Shown in pieces: positions 47,110 to 58,500 of a stretch of 64,000 bases of DNA. Each line of letters starts with the position of its first letter. Position 1 is the stretch's first letter. The notes beneath the pieces were generated by a model that saw only the letters and a list, made by a program, of their open reading frames with translations, was not told where the DNA came from and made no database searches. Origin of the DNA: Epiperipatus broadwayi (taxonomy: Eukaryota; Onychophora; Udeonychophora; Euonychophora; Peripatidae); assembly GCA_028023455.1 (NCBI GenBank), contig JAQFVV010006199.1, positions 2,416,001 through 2,480,000 of the forward strand, in the 5' to 3' direction. Position numbers and translations under genes: made by a program.

Positions 47110-48515
47110 TGTAGCAATAATAATGGTTATCCCAACGTTATACTAGAATATTTTGAAAAAGATAATGCAAAATAAATATTTGCATGCTTTTCCCTTTGAC
47201 TACAAATAGATTTATTTAATTTATTATAGAGATATTCCCAAAAGATTTGAGGAAAAATATTGAAAATGCTCTATGTAAATTAAGTGTCGGAATGAGAGAT
47301 TTTTTTTTCTCTAGAGAGGTTCATTCTTTTTTTCTCTCTTTTCCCCGTTACTTCTTTGAAAAGTAAGAAGGTGGAAAGCAAAATAGCTTTGTTTTTAAAT
47401 TATTCTTTCAATGTGAAGATTTACATTTAAATTATTATATAATTTATGCAAGGACAGACGATTCGTTGTATGATGTTTTTCCAAAAAGACAATGAAGTGC
47501 TAAATTAAAAGTAAGACACTCACTAGCTCCTTCAGTACACTTGTTGAATCGTCAATTTCTCCTTCATTCTTGTTATGATACTATTATCATATGAAGCTCC
47601 AATAATGGATTGCTAAAGGAAGAATATTACTTTGAGATATTGAAGGAAAGCATAAGGATATAACCACCTTGAACACTTATTGAAAATAATTACTTTGAAA
47701 GGTTGAAGAGAAATGAAAGTTTTCTTTTTCAAACTTACAATAAGATAATTTGAAATTCTGAAACTGTAACTTTTATTATTGCAATTACAATTTCTGAATA
47801 AGTGAAGAAAAGACATTCACGAAGTTTTAATGTATTCTGGATAATGTATCCTGAAAGAATAGAAATTATTTTTGAATTACTTTGAAGTACTATTATTTTT
47901 TCTATTTACTTACAAATGATAGAAATTTATTATTGGCATTCAAATTCATTAGCTTAATAAACTGTATAAGAAACTGTGTGGTAGTTAAATAAATGTTTTG
48001 ATATTATTTATGAAAATCTACATAATACTTATAACTAAGTTATTTATATCTTTGAAATAACATTACTTAAGAATTTTGAAACAAAATAAGATAACAGAAT
48101 TTTTATTTATGGTCTTTTAAGCGAATAATACTTAAGTGAGGAAATTGACAAAGAAGACTAATACTCTATTTTATTCATCCATTATTTTTTTATATTTTGA
48201 ATTAATAAATTATTTTTTATTAATAAAATTTATTACTTATTATTTTCTACAGGCAATACTTTGTTATTACCATTAAATAAATTGTATACAAATCTATACT
48301 TGCAAATAAAGTGATAAAAATACACATAAGCCATAGATTAAAACCTCCCATAGCTCTGAAGACATGCTTCCCCTGTAGTTACGACTGAATTGTACAGTCC
48401 CTAAATACAGAAATATTTAGAGTAAGAATGAATGTTGAATTTAAAATTATTATTTCCTTACATAAATTATATTTAGCTACAGTTAGCTATACTTTAGCAG
48501 AAAGTTACTGTTACA
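47110..48515 (+). repeat. 5' LTR, about 1.41 kb
   Basis: It begins TGTAGCAATAATAATGG and ends GTTACTGTTACA, so it has TG...CA termini. Over its length it is colinear with 51420-52740. Shared marks include AATATTTTGAAAAAGATAAT near 47150, CAAATAGATTTATTTAATTT near 47204, TCTAGAGAGGTTCATTC near 47311, the 47580-47800 segment and ACTTGCAAATAAAGTGATAA near 48299. The two LTRs differ by substitutions and short indels (perhaps 15%), so the insertion is old. The shared AATAAAGTGATAA region late in the LTR contains a possible AATAAA polyadenylation signal. Confidence 0.88.
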
Positions 48516-48531
48516 TAAATTGCACATGTTA

Positions 48532-48547
48532 TGGCATCCGAAGATTC
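48532..48547 (+). other. Possible primer-binding site
   Basis: TGGCATCCGAAGATTC begins 17 bases after the 5' LTR end. It has the TGG start and a GATTC tail that could pair with the 3' end and T-arm of a tRNA. The offset is larger than usual, so the true LTR edge may lie nearer 48531. The tRNA is not identified. Confidence 0.35.
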
Positions 48548-48699
48548 TCTTTTATGATAGATGAATCCACAGTATCTATGTATAAATAGTTCCAACAATG
48601 TAGTGGCGTTGAACAGTTGATTCTACTGACTTTATTTATATGTGAATTGGCAGTAACAACAATGAACGTTGTAATATTTTATTGATAAGAGAAGAAAGG

Positions 48700-49639
48700 A
48701 AAATTAATGTTATCTTGATTAAAGAAAAAAAAAAAGAGTGAACAACAAATAATTGTGGAGTCAGTGGAGACTGCAGAAGATCAATCAATGGAGGCTGAGA
48801 TGGCAGAAAGGAGAGCTCTGATGTGCAAGCACCGGAGAAGCAGAAACCTGTAGCAGTCCCATGTGTATTGAAGATGCTTTTGGTGGCAATAAATGAAGAT
48901 AATGAAAGAAGGGAGAAATAAAGGAAAGAAGATAATCAATAAATGATTGTAAAATAAATGAAGATAATAAAAGAAGAGAGAAACAATTAAATGAAGATAA
49001 TGAAAGAAGAGAGAAACAAATGAATGAAGATAATTAACAAAGGAAAGAAGGAAATGATAAAGTGCTATTAGCATTAAATAAAAATCAAGAAGAAATAAAG
49101 GAAATTTTACGATCACATTTAAAAGGAAATGAAGGAAAAATTAATTGGACTAGAAAATAGCTTAATTACTTAGAAACAATAGATGATTAGAAGAGTGGAT
49201 GAACAAGTCCAGCAAAAAAATGGAATTAATGGAGAAAATGTTATCTGAAGGTATCCAGAATATGGTAGAAGGAGCTGTTCGAACCTACCAGGATAATGTC
49301 CAAGAAACAATATTAAACAGAGGTGAATGATTACAGAGATGGGAACTGAAGGACGAAGAAAATATAAAGACTCTTCCGAAAGAGGATTTGTCATTAATAG
49401 AAATGATTGTTACTATTAATGATATGAAAGCTGAGCATAATAGATTGAAGGAATATGTGCAACATCATGAAGAAAATCAATATAAAGAATATAGTGATAC
49501 CGCATAAGTGTCAAAAGTCAATTGAGGTGTAGTGAAAGTTTAAACAGTATCCTTAAAATTGAAATATTTAAAAGTGATGCAGAAACACCAATAGAAAATT
49601 TGAATTGTTTAGAGAGTTAATTCAAACTGAATTTATGGA
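48700..49639 (+). pseudogene. Gag-like pseudogene, N-terminal part
   Basis: The plus strand shows a charged, coiled-coil-like protein relic. MEAEMAERRAL starts at about 48788, followed by several degenerate E-D-N-E-R-R-E-K-Q repeats (48890-49050), then LLALNKNQEEIKEILRSHLK near 49065-49125. RVDEQVQQK is near 49190-49215, and a K-F-like DAETPIENLNCFRE segment at about 49575-49625 stops at the MITE. Many frameshifts and stops interrupt it. The order coiled coil, then retrotransposon-gag core, is common in Metaviridae-type elements and related non-autonomous forms; the assignment rests on this and on the flanking LTRs. Confidence 0.6.
48890..49050 (+). repeat. Degenerate minisatellite inside gag, AATGAAGATAATGAAAGAAG units
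   Basis: About four or five imperfect units of roughly 33-39 bp, each with (A)ATGAAGATAAT(G/A)AAAGAAG(A/G)GAGAAA, lie head to tail. In one frame they code N-E-D-N-E-R-R-E-K. They extend the predicted coiled coil. Confidence 0.8.
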
Positions 49640-50418
49640 TTAACCCTTTTCCCGCCTCTTATGAGGCCTCTCGTCGACATCTGACGTCACTCTAACTCTG
49701 CCAGTTCTTATGCTAAAATATTCGTTTGACAGGTATTGATTAGGTTTTTAAAAGTTCTGTAAAATGGTGCCCTCTTCCGAATTATTTTACAAGTAAAAAA
49801 TCAAAAAAACCGCATTTAAACCTAAACAAAGAAAGAACATTGTCAGTCATTGGTTGTCAGCGAGCTCTCAGCTGAAAAAGACATTCTGATTGGCTGGAAA
49901 GAACAAAGAAACCGCCTGATCAAAGAAAATAAAGAAAAATGCTGAGATTTTCATTTCGAATGCAATTTTAAGTATTAAAAAAATATAATTTCAGAAATTA
50001 AACTAGTTTTTTAAAAAATATACTAAAAAAACAAAATTATTTTCGAAAAATATTGAAGATTTTAGTAAAAATATTTAAGATTTAGCAAAAAGAAATCTTT
50101 ACTTTTCCAGAACGTAACATTGAAAAAAAGCGTTTGTGTCACCACTTTTTTGTTTAGACATTCGCTTTATATTTGCCGAAATTGAATATATTTTATAATA
50201 AATAAATAACAATTTATTTTTGAAAGAACTTTCGTTCTCTTTCAATACCCTGAAAAATTAGTAATATACTTTTTATAAACGTATCTGAGTTGAATTTAAT
50301 ATTATAGGCGAATATGTTTTAACAATAGGCTTTGTCTTCAGTTTGTGAGTTGGCCAATTAAAAGATTTGATTTTTACCTCATACAACCAATAATATAATT
50401 AGCGGTTTAAGGAATTAA
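49640..50418 (+). mobile_element. piggyBac-type MITE copy 1 (TTAA-flanked, about 780 bp)
   Basis: It is bounded by TTAA at 49640-49643 and 50415-50418, with CC(C)TTTT...CCGC-like termini at both ends (TTAACCCTTTTCCCGCC; inverse of the right end TTAATTCCTTAAACCGC). It interrupts the gag relic. A second copy in the opposite orientation lies at 63164-63896. TTAA targets with C/T-rich ends are typical of piggyBac-superfamily elements, and no transposase frame is present. A conserved block with CGTCGACATCTGACGTCACT lies just inside the left end. Confidence 0.82.
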
Positions 50419-51200
50419 GAAAGAACAATTAGCCATTGCGTATAATAATCTGAATGGATCGGCTAAGCAATGGTGGAATTCATTAATATATAAACTATTT
50501 ATCTGAAGTACAAAAAGCAAATTTTGAGTAACTTCTGGTCTGAAGAGAGGCAAGAAGCAATCAAATATCATAACGTGCAAGAAAAGTTTCAAATTAAAGG
50601 ACAAGAAACCTACCTCCAATTCCTTAGAAGACAGGTTTCAACTTTATCTGTGAATAATGTAGAGTCAAATAATCCAAATCATAAGGTATAATTTATTTTT
50701 TAGAATTGAGCAAATTATCATTAGTACGAATAGGAAAACTATTGAAGAGGTAGCAAATTTCTTGAATGCTGTAGATATGAGTTACCTTAATCAAAATGAA
50801 GACAGTAAAATTTCTATGGTAGGCCAATCTCCAGTCAGAAAGCCGATACATCTCTTAGTAGTATGAAGATTGAGTATAATCTGAGATACCAGCCATATAA
50901 GAATCTAATGAGCAGTAAAAGAAATTATGAAGATGATAGGAAAATGGAAATGAGACAGCACTCAAGAAGTCTGTTTGAAACATAGCCAAAAGTTCTTAAA
51001 AAGCAATCATCATCTTTATCTCCCATTCAAGATATAAATGGAATGCCTACAACAAATGAAAAACAATTATAAAGAGGCAGATCTAAACAGAAAAAACAAT
51101 TTTTAAGATTTCAGATGAGGAGAAAACTGAAGTAAAATATAAACGGTTGCCTACCCCATCACCATTAGCTTATCTTGCCAGATGTGAATGACATTGAAGA
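50419..51200 (+). pseudogene. Gag-like pseudogene, C-terminal part
   Basis: Continuation of the gag relic beyond the MITE. KKEQLAIAYNNLNGSAKQWWN at about 50420-50480 matches the retrotransposon-gag pattern of a Leu-x-Gly-x-Ala-x-x-W-W core. FWSEERQEAIKYHNVQEKF follows near 50535-50590, and QFLRRQVSTLS near 50615-50650. A basic Lys/Arg- and Gln-rich tail (50900-51130) ends near 51180 with a single ARC-like Cys. No complete CCHC zinc knuckle is visible. Frameshifts are frequent. Confidence 0.6.
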
Positions 51201-51407
51201 ATGACTTGAGAATTCATTCAAAAAATAATGATCTCGGAAAAGAAATAATGTTTATTTTTGTGTAAATAAAAGAAATATATTTTATTTTAAAATGAACTTT
51301 GACAGAAAGTCTAAAAAGAAATTTTTGTTATAATGAAGCTTTTCATTAGTATAATGATATTGATAAAATAGAAGTGGAATGTTTTCACAGTCCCATTCTT
51401 TTTTCTT

Positions 51408-51419
51408 GGAGAGGAGATA
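51408..51419 (+). other. Polypurine tract before the 3' LTR
   Basis: GGAGAGGAGATA ends exactly where the 3' LTR begins with TGAAGC. This is the usual position of the plus-strand primer. Confidence 0.7.
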
Positions 51420-52740
51420 TGAAGCGATAATAATGGTTATCCCAATATTACATTAGAATATTTTGAAAAAGATAATACAAAATAAATATTTGTGTGCTTT
51501 CTCCCTTGTCTACAAATAGATTTATTTAATTTATTACAGATATTCTCAAAAGATTTGAGGAAAAAGATTTAAAATAGTCTATGTAAATTAAGCCTCAGAA
51601 AAATTAGAATGAGAGATTTTTTTTCCTCTAGAGAGATTCATTCTTCTTTTCTCTCTTGTCCATGTTATTTCTTAGAAAAGTAGAAGATGGGAAGTAAAAT
51701 TGCTTTGCTTTTAAATTATTCTTTTTCAACATGATTTAAATTAAAATTATTGTATAAGTAAGATTCGTATAATGGTTTTCAAAAAGGACAATGAAGTGTT
51801 TCTTCCAGTACAATTGTTGATTCATCAATTCTCCTTCATTCTTGTTACAATACTATTAGTGTATGAAGCTCCGATAATGGACTATTGAAGAATATTATTT
51901 TGAGATATTGAAGAAAAGTATTAGGATATAAATGCCTCAAATGCTTATTGAAAAGAATTACTTTACAAGATTGAAGAGAAGCAAAAGTTTTATTTTTCAA
52001 ACTTATGGTAAGATAATTTGAAATTCTAAAATTATAACTTTTATTATTGAAATTACAATTTCTAAATAAGTGAAGAAAATACATTTGTGAAATTTTAATG
52101 TATTCTGAAAGAATATAAATTAATTTTGAATTACGTTAAAATACTACTATTTTCTCTATTCACTTACGAATGATAGAAATTTATTATTAACATTCAAATT
52201 CATTAGTTTAATAAATTGCATATAATAAACTTATTGAAATTATTTATGAAAAGCTATGTAATACTCGAAGCTAAATCATTTATATCTTTGAAATAACATT
52301 AGTTGAGAGTTTTGAAACAAAAGAAGATAGCAGAACTTTTATTTGTGGACTTACAAGCAAATAATACTTAAGCGAGGAAATTCATGAAGATAATGCTTTA
52401 TTTTATTCATCAATTATTTTCTTATATTTTACATCAGTAAATTACTCTTTATTAATAAAATTTATTACTTATTATTTTCCACATGCAATGCTTTGTTATT
52501 ACCATTAAATAAATTGTATACAAATCTATACTTGCAAATAAAGTGATAAAAATACATGTAAACCATAGTATAAAACTTCCCATAACCCTGAGAACGTGAT
52601 TTCCCTACAACTGGAATGTATGGTCCCTACATGTAAAAATATTTAGAATAAAAACGAATACTGAATTCAAAATTATTATTTCTTACATAAATTATATTTA
52701 ACTATAGTTAACTGTACTTCAGCAGTAAGTTACCATTACA
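51420..52740 (+). repeat. 3' LTR, about 1.32 kb
   Basis: Colinear with the 5' LTR. It starts TGAAGCGATAATAATGG and ends GTTACCATTACA. Several short deletions make it 85 bp shorter. The terminal CA is followed by ATAT, the target duplication. Confidence 0.88.
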
Positions 52741-52744
52741 ATAT
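52741..52744 (+). repeat. Right 4-bp target duplication of the LTR element
   Basis: ATAT matches 47106-47109 and continues the interrupted LINE sequence. Confidence 0.75.
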
Positions 52745-53910
52745 CTATATGTAGTTTATTCATTACTCAATACATTTGATATTTTTGGTACAACATATCT
52801 ATTATTTAAATAATTTTTGAATAAAGTGAGCAATTTTTTTCTAATATAATTTTCTAAACTGTGAAATCATTTGTTTTTTTATTGATTTACATCAATCAAC
52901 CTTATAAAAATATGAAAAAAATATACTTATATGTTTTTATCATTTAATACACTATTAATTAATTTTATCTAGCTAAATTCTCCATAGATGTTTTTTTTTC
53001 CTTCTATGAATCCATATTAATTTTTATTAAAAAAAAAAAAAAATTATTTTAGTATCAGAATTATTTTTATCCCCAGACTTAAATACTTGGTCTTACTATA
53101 GATGTTTTTAATAAAGTAGGAAATTCACTATTGTCTATTATTTTATTGATCATGCAAACTATAATATCTGATAGTATATCAATATTATTTTTAATGTTTA
53201 TCATTCTTATTTGATCTATACCTGGATTTATATGAATTCTACATTCTTTTATTATTTCAAGTCTTCATTTTAATTTGGCATAAATATTGAATTGTATGTT
53301 TATATTTTTTTGATTTTATTTAATTCTTTAATAAAAATATGGAGTCAAATGTATTTGCTAGAAGAAAACTTATTATTTATATTTAAGTGTTTTTTTTTCT
53401 AAATGCTTCATCATTTATAGAATTGAATTTCCTTAATAATATTTCATTTATTTTTTTCTATATTTATTTTTATATTCATTACTTTTTATTTTTATAAATC
53501 TGTCATTTCTCTGCTCTTACAATAAAATTAATTTAATTTTTTAGTGCATGATATTTAAACAAATCACAATTTTATTTATTTTTTGTACTTTCTTTCCATA
53601 ATTTGTTTTTCTCTTGTATTAATTTCAATATTTTTTTTATTTAGCCTATTTACCTTGCATTTATTATTATTTTATTTTTTACTCATAATCATTTTTTGTG
53701 ATTTTTTGCATATGTCTTAGAAAATCTGTACAAACTTCATTATTATTTTTTTTTGACCTCATTAAAATCAAGTACTTATTAGACTTTCATGTTAGTTCAT
53801 TATTATCCAGTCTTGATTTATTTTCAATTATTTTTGATATAATTTTATCATATATATATTTGTTGGAGATAAACTATAAAATAAATGATCAGTATTTTTT
53901 TCTTTAGTAA
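52745..53910 (-). pseudogene. LINE, 5' part of the split reverse transcriptase
   Basis: On the minus strand this runs from linker sequence near 53900 into the reverse transcriptase. NKLWKK-like basic linker is near 53600, PGIDQIRMINIKNNI at about 53195-53240 (the P-G-x-D start of the palm) and NKIIDNSEFPTLLK near 53110-53155. A degenerate block A region with L-x-D-V-N near 52885-52900 and LFKNYLNNRYVVPKISNVL at about 52775-52840 lead to the junction at 52744. The next residues, Y-G-V-P-H-G-S, are found across the LTR element at 47105. The order and register identify one LINE interrupted by the LTR retrotransposon. The 5' endonuclease domain is missing or unrecognisable. Confidence 0.78.
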
Positions 53911-56730
53911 CTGCTGTAAATAGTTTAATTTTTTTAAGGCTTTTATTAATATGAACAATACATGAAAAAAACTATATTATCAAATTATCTCTATAGAAAA
54001 ATATTGTCAAAACTTTGATTTGACCTTTATTGATGCAATAAAACAACTGCTCAATTCAATGATTTATGTAAAAAAAAATTATAGCACTAGTCATCAATAA
54101 AGAACAAATGCTAAGATGCAGGAAATTGATGGAAATAGAACAATGCAATGAGGTGTTACTGTATACATATGCATATTTATTGAGAAGTAAAGATACATAT
54201 GCTTATATTAAAAAGCAGTCATTATTTTATAGTACAGAAAAATTACTTTTGATGATATCATCGTTGTTATTAACTGATTGTAGGATATTTATAAAATTAT
54301 ATTGATGGCTATTAGAAACATGTACAGCATATTATATCTTATCTTTAAGTATGCATGTCCTAATTTTTAATTATTAACAATACAATGAATTTAATCTAGT
54401 TTTTCATAACCAAATCTTTTATTTTTTATATTACTGCAATTTTACTTAATACTTTCATTCATCATGTATATAATCTTTCTGGATAGTCTTATCTATATTA
54501 TATACACAGACATTAATAAATTGCATACTACACATTTACATGGTTTTTTTTTTTATTAAATGTTTTCATAACACTTAAATACAAATTTAATTTATGTATA
54601 AATACATAAACATTCCAATAAAGAAGCTTTTCATTAAAAATATCAACATCATTATTATTATTATTAAGAATTTTTGTAAATGAGTTTTCATCCTTTAATT
54701 ATATTAATAGCAATTCTGATCTGTCTTTTTTTTAAACTTTATCCTTTGCTTAGACTTTATGTATATATATTCTTTATTGCAATCATTCTGATTTCTAAGA
54801 ATTTATAATAAGAATGTTAAATTCTAAATATACAGTAATGTTTCAGTGAAGTAAATTAAAATTTATTTTTACTTGTAAACAGAAATATGTATTAATTTAG
54901 TTGGGTATATATAAATAACTATGAAAAAGTCATTGAATTACTTGAAAATTGTGAAGCAAATATAAAAGATGCCTAAAGCTCTATGATAATTCTGATTTAT
55001 CCTGTGGTCATATTAGAAAATAAAATAAAAACAGTCTTGGGAGTTTTTGAAGACAACATATCATTCTTATTTTGAGGAGATAAATTAAATAGCTAAAGGT
55101 AACAAAAGATATTACTCAACATTTTGAATTTAGTTTTAAACAACTTTTTTTTTTTAAAAGATAATAAAATTTATTAAAATCAGATTTTAATTACAACCCA
55201 TAATTAACTTTCATTATCAGTAAAAGGAATTATTCATAAATCATATTATCTTATTATTGAATTTAGAATATTCTGTGTAGGATTTTGAATGGAACAATAT
55301 ATATCATGATGAAGCTGGATTAGTATAACTATGGCTAGTTGTTATGAATTTAGTAAAGTAAAATCTTTATTTAATATTAATTATAAATAAGAATAGTAAA
55401 TTCCAGTTTTTCACAATAAATTTTATGCAAAGCCAGTGTACTTTTGAAGGTGATGTCATATTCATATGTATCACAGGATAATTAAAAAAAAAAGTTTTTG
55501 ATAAGATTAACAGTTATTATACTAATTTAATTATTCATTCTATCTATTTTAAATATTTTATCTATTTGCAGATAAATAAATTTTTATCTATATTTGTCAT
55601 TTAATAAGCAAAAATTAATTAAAATGAATATCTTTATTTGATGAATATTATGCTTTGTGATTAATTGCTGGGAATTGTTTTAACTTTAACAGTTAGTGAC
55701 ATTTATTTGATAACTAGATAATATTATAATAGAAGTAGCATTCAATTTTATCATTGTTATATATCATGCATACCCTCCTGTATATAAAGATTTGAACTTC
55801 TGAAATTACAAATGAGAAAAAGTATATTTTGTTTACTTAGTTGAACAAACAAATTTTATGTAATAGTGATCATAATTAATTTTTCAAAATTAAGCAAAAC
55901 AATAAAAACATTTAAATTTATCTTATTAAATAATTGATCTGTTAAGTTTTTGATTTATCTCAAAATATTAAGATGCTAGAATAAATATGTTAAAGAAATG
56001 GTAGATTTATTGATGATGACAAATGTTATTGCTTGATTATGTTAATTCTTCCTAGCTATCTTAGCTGACTTCTTGCAGAAAACATAAATACATACTACTT
56101 TGATGTTATATAGATCTGTTTGAAACTAGTTTTTATGATTCAAAAGTTTCTTTGCAAAAGGCAAATTGCAAGAATTTTGTCACAAACATAAACTATTCCT
56201 TAACTTCTGAAAAAATATCTATATCATAATAATCAGTTAAATTTGATAGTTTGTTTTATGTGTCTTGAGCAATTTGCATGTAATTTATTATAGAAAATTT
56301 AACAGATATGTAAATAGGGTTCAAACCCACTTCCCCATGCACTTAGACTATATAGAGAGTCAACACGCACATTCGTGTAACTCTTGCTGACCCTCCTTAA
56401 CTATATAAATATTATTAGAGATTTGGTATTTTAATTTTAGTTGTAATTAATATCCCCTAAATCATATTTAGTCATGTATGTGCGTTCACATATATGCAGT
56501 GGATACATATATGTGATGTAAATATTATTTATTATGTAATATAGCTTAGCTGCAAAGTATACTTGAGAAGGATTTTCGAAACCACTCTAAGTAAATGTAA
56601 AATTTATCTAACAATAGAGAAATAAATCCATTAGTTGAAAACTTGGAATTCACTCTATTGAATTTATTTTAGTCTTAAAATATTAATTGAAATTATTAGC
56701 TATGTGAATCTATTTCTAAACTCGAAATAG
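53911..56730. other. AT-rich sequence, nothing recognised
   Basis: A tRNA-like box B (GGGTTCAAACCC at 56317-56328) lacks a properly spaced box A. No other signal was seen. Confidence 0.45.
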
Positions 56731-56739
56731 ATTAAAACA

Positions 56740-57260
56740 ATAACTTTGAGGATTTTATCAAGACTTTGCATATTCTATTGCACGAAGACAAAGGTACATT
56801 TCCTGCTGATAGAGATCACACATGGCAAGCTCGTAAATGCATTGCCTTGGGTGATTCTCTAAAAGCATTCCTCTAGAACATGTAAATGAGTATAAATAGG
56901 GCTTATTTCTCCACTGAGATAAAAAGAACAGTTGTTTTTTAAATTTGGTTGCTAATTGAATCCATGCTCATCAGTTTTTCACCATTATGACCATTGAGTA
57001 GTAGGGACCGAGTCCACCTTTCCCGATCTTTTCTAAGATTGCCTCCATGCCATAATGCTATGCTCCGATCTCAAAACAAAATGGACTGCTTATAATGTTA
57101 TAATGAACTGATTTAGAAACAAATGCTGCCTCCATAATAATGAAATATGGACTGCCATGTTTCAACATGAAATGTCTTCCAAGGAACATGGATCTTTCAA
57201 GCCATCACACCAGTGCGTTGGAAGGTAATCTACACTACTACCTTAAAGATCCATTTTCAT
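56740..57260. other. Block of higher sequence complexity, unassigned
   Basis: Composition is less AT-biased than the flanks (for example TCACACATGGCAAGCTCG, GGGACCGAGTCCACC, CCAGTGCGTTGGAAGG). Stretches of both strands read as partial frames, but I recognise no family. It could be an old repeat or a host exon remnant. Confidence 0.25.
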
Positions 57261-58051
57261 TTGCTTTATTCCTTTATTAAACCCTATTTAATTCTTACAT
57301 ATGTATTTTGTCTATATTTATCCACTGGTAGTTAAAAGCCAGTTATGTAATTGTAATTAACCTTTTATCATGACTATAATCCCAGCAAATTTTTATGTAA
57401 TTGTCTTAATCCATTTCACGTTCTTATTTCTATCTCTAGTTTAGTACGGTAGAATTTGACTGATATATTTGTTTTCTAGTTATGTATTTTATTTTAATAT
57501 ATAATTATATGCCAATCTTACTCACCCTCATGAACATCGTTATATATATTAGATTATAAATCCCAATTATTCAAGAAGTATTTTTAATTAAAGTTAAATC
57601 ATTATTACAATGCCTCCGCTCACTTGGTTGAGGAAATGATTAAAGAATGCTATATATGTTTAAAGACAGATTCCTGTAAGACTGCCGTAGTTTATAGTTA
57701 TTAAAAGTTAATTGATTAGCATTATAGAAGGCTATCAATTTTAGATTTATTTATAAATGTTTTCAATATTAGTAATGACAGCCACTCTGTAGTTTGCAAT
57801 GCAATAAATATAGCTTTGTGTTGCCTAGAACATGATAGGCATTAATATTGCATACTTTAAATGCATATGGGGACCTGCTTAATAGAGGGAAATCTAATCG
57901 CATTATTATGACATTCATTTAGTTATATAATAATTAGTTAAGAGGTTTAATATTTTATTCATGTCATTACACCTGATCTTTATTAATATTTAGGCTATAA
58001 TTAGTTACACGTCATTAGTGATGTATTATTTTCTTAGCATTGCCAGCATAG
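57261..58051. other. AT-rich sequence, nothing recognised
   Basis: No signals noted. Confidence 0.5.
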
Positions 58052-58500
58052 TCAGCTTTCTTATTTGCTTTAAATTTGCTTTGTGACGATCTGGGATCGC
58101 TGGAAACTCCAAATCTTGTCTTTGTATATAATGTTTTAGTATGGTATTCATCGTGCCCTAGAACACATTTGGAAAAAGTAGCGAGGGTTCTGCGAGGGAT
58201 GACCCTGGGTCAGGCCCAGCACATCCTTCTATCTTCCTCCTCTCTAGGTATAGCATCGCCAGAAGAGCGGGCATACCCTCCTTCAGTAAGAACAGCGACG
58301 AAGCATGTTATCGGCCGGAAATGGCTCAAACCTCATATTTGCTGCCTCATGCCAGTACCGCTATTATTTCTTAATTTTGAATTAAGCCTAAATAAATCTA
58401 TAAATCGTAATGCTGTGAGTTCGATAAATGAATTGCATTTTACTTGTTAAGTTTTGATATTTAGAATATCGCAAATCAAGTTTCCATTAAGCTCGTACCC
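58052..58500. other. GC-rich, CpG-containing block with a 124-codon frame, unidentified
   Basis: From about 58080 to 58375 the sequence is near 50% G+C and rich in CpG (GATCGC, GCGAGGGTTCTGCGAGGG, AGCGGGC, AGCGACG, TCGGCCGG), unlike anything within several kb. On the plus strand one frame stays open from 58052 to 58450, with no ATG near its beginning. Its middle (HLEKVARVLRGMTLGQAQH) reads like real protein but matches no family I know. The minus strand has stops. It may be a recently inserted short repeat, an exon, or a regulatory CpG cluster. Confidence 0.35.

Larger units (their letters stand above)
48516..51419 (+). mobile_element. Internal region of a gag-only LTR retrotransposon
   Basis: The internal part is about 2.9 kb including a 0.78-kb MITE, so about 2.1 kb originally. 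It contains gag-like sequence but no protease, reverse transcriptase, RNase H or integrase motif that I can find on either strand. A purine tract (GGAGAGGAGATA, 51408-51419) sits directly before the 3' LTR, as expected for plus-strand priming. The whole element spans 47110-52740. It is either internally deleted or a non-autonomous form mobilised by another element's pol. Confidence 0.8.

Noticed and set aside
48781-49116. 111-codon minus-strand frame rich in His, Leu and Phe
   Set aside because: Antisense to the repetitive gag coiled-coil region; its pattern comes from the minisatellite.
56317-56400. GGGTTCAAACCC matches a B box on either strand
   Set aside because: No A box at tRNA spacing; the closest (TAGTCTAAGTG on the minus strand) is only about a dozen bases away. 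No cloverleaf.
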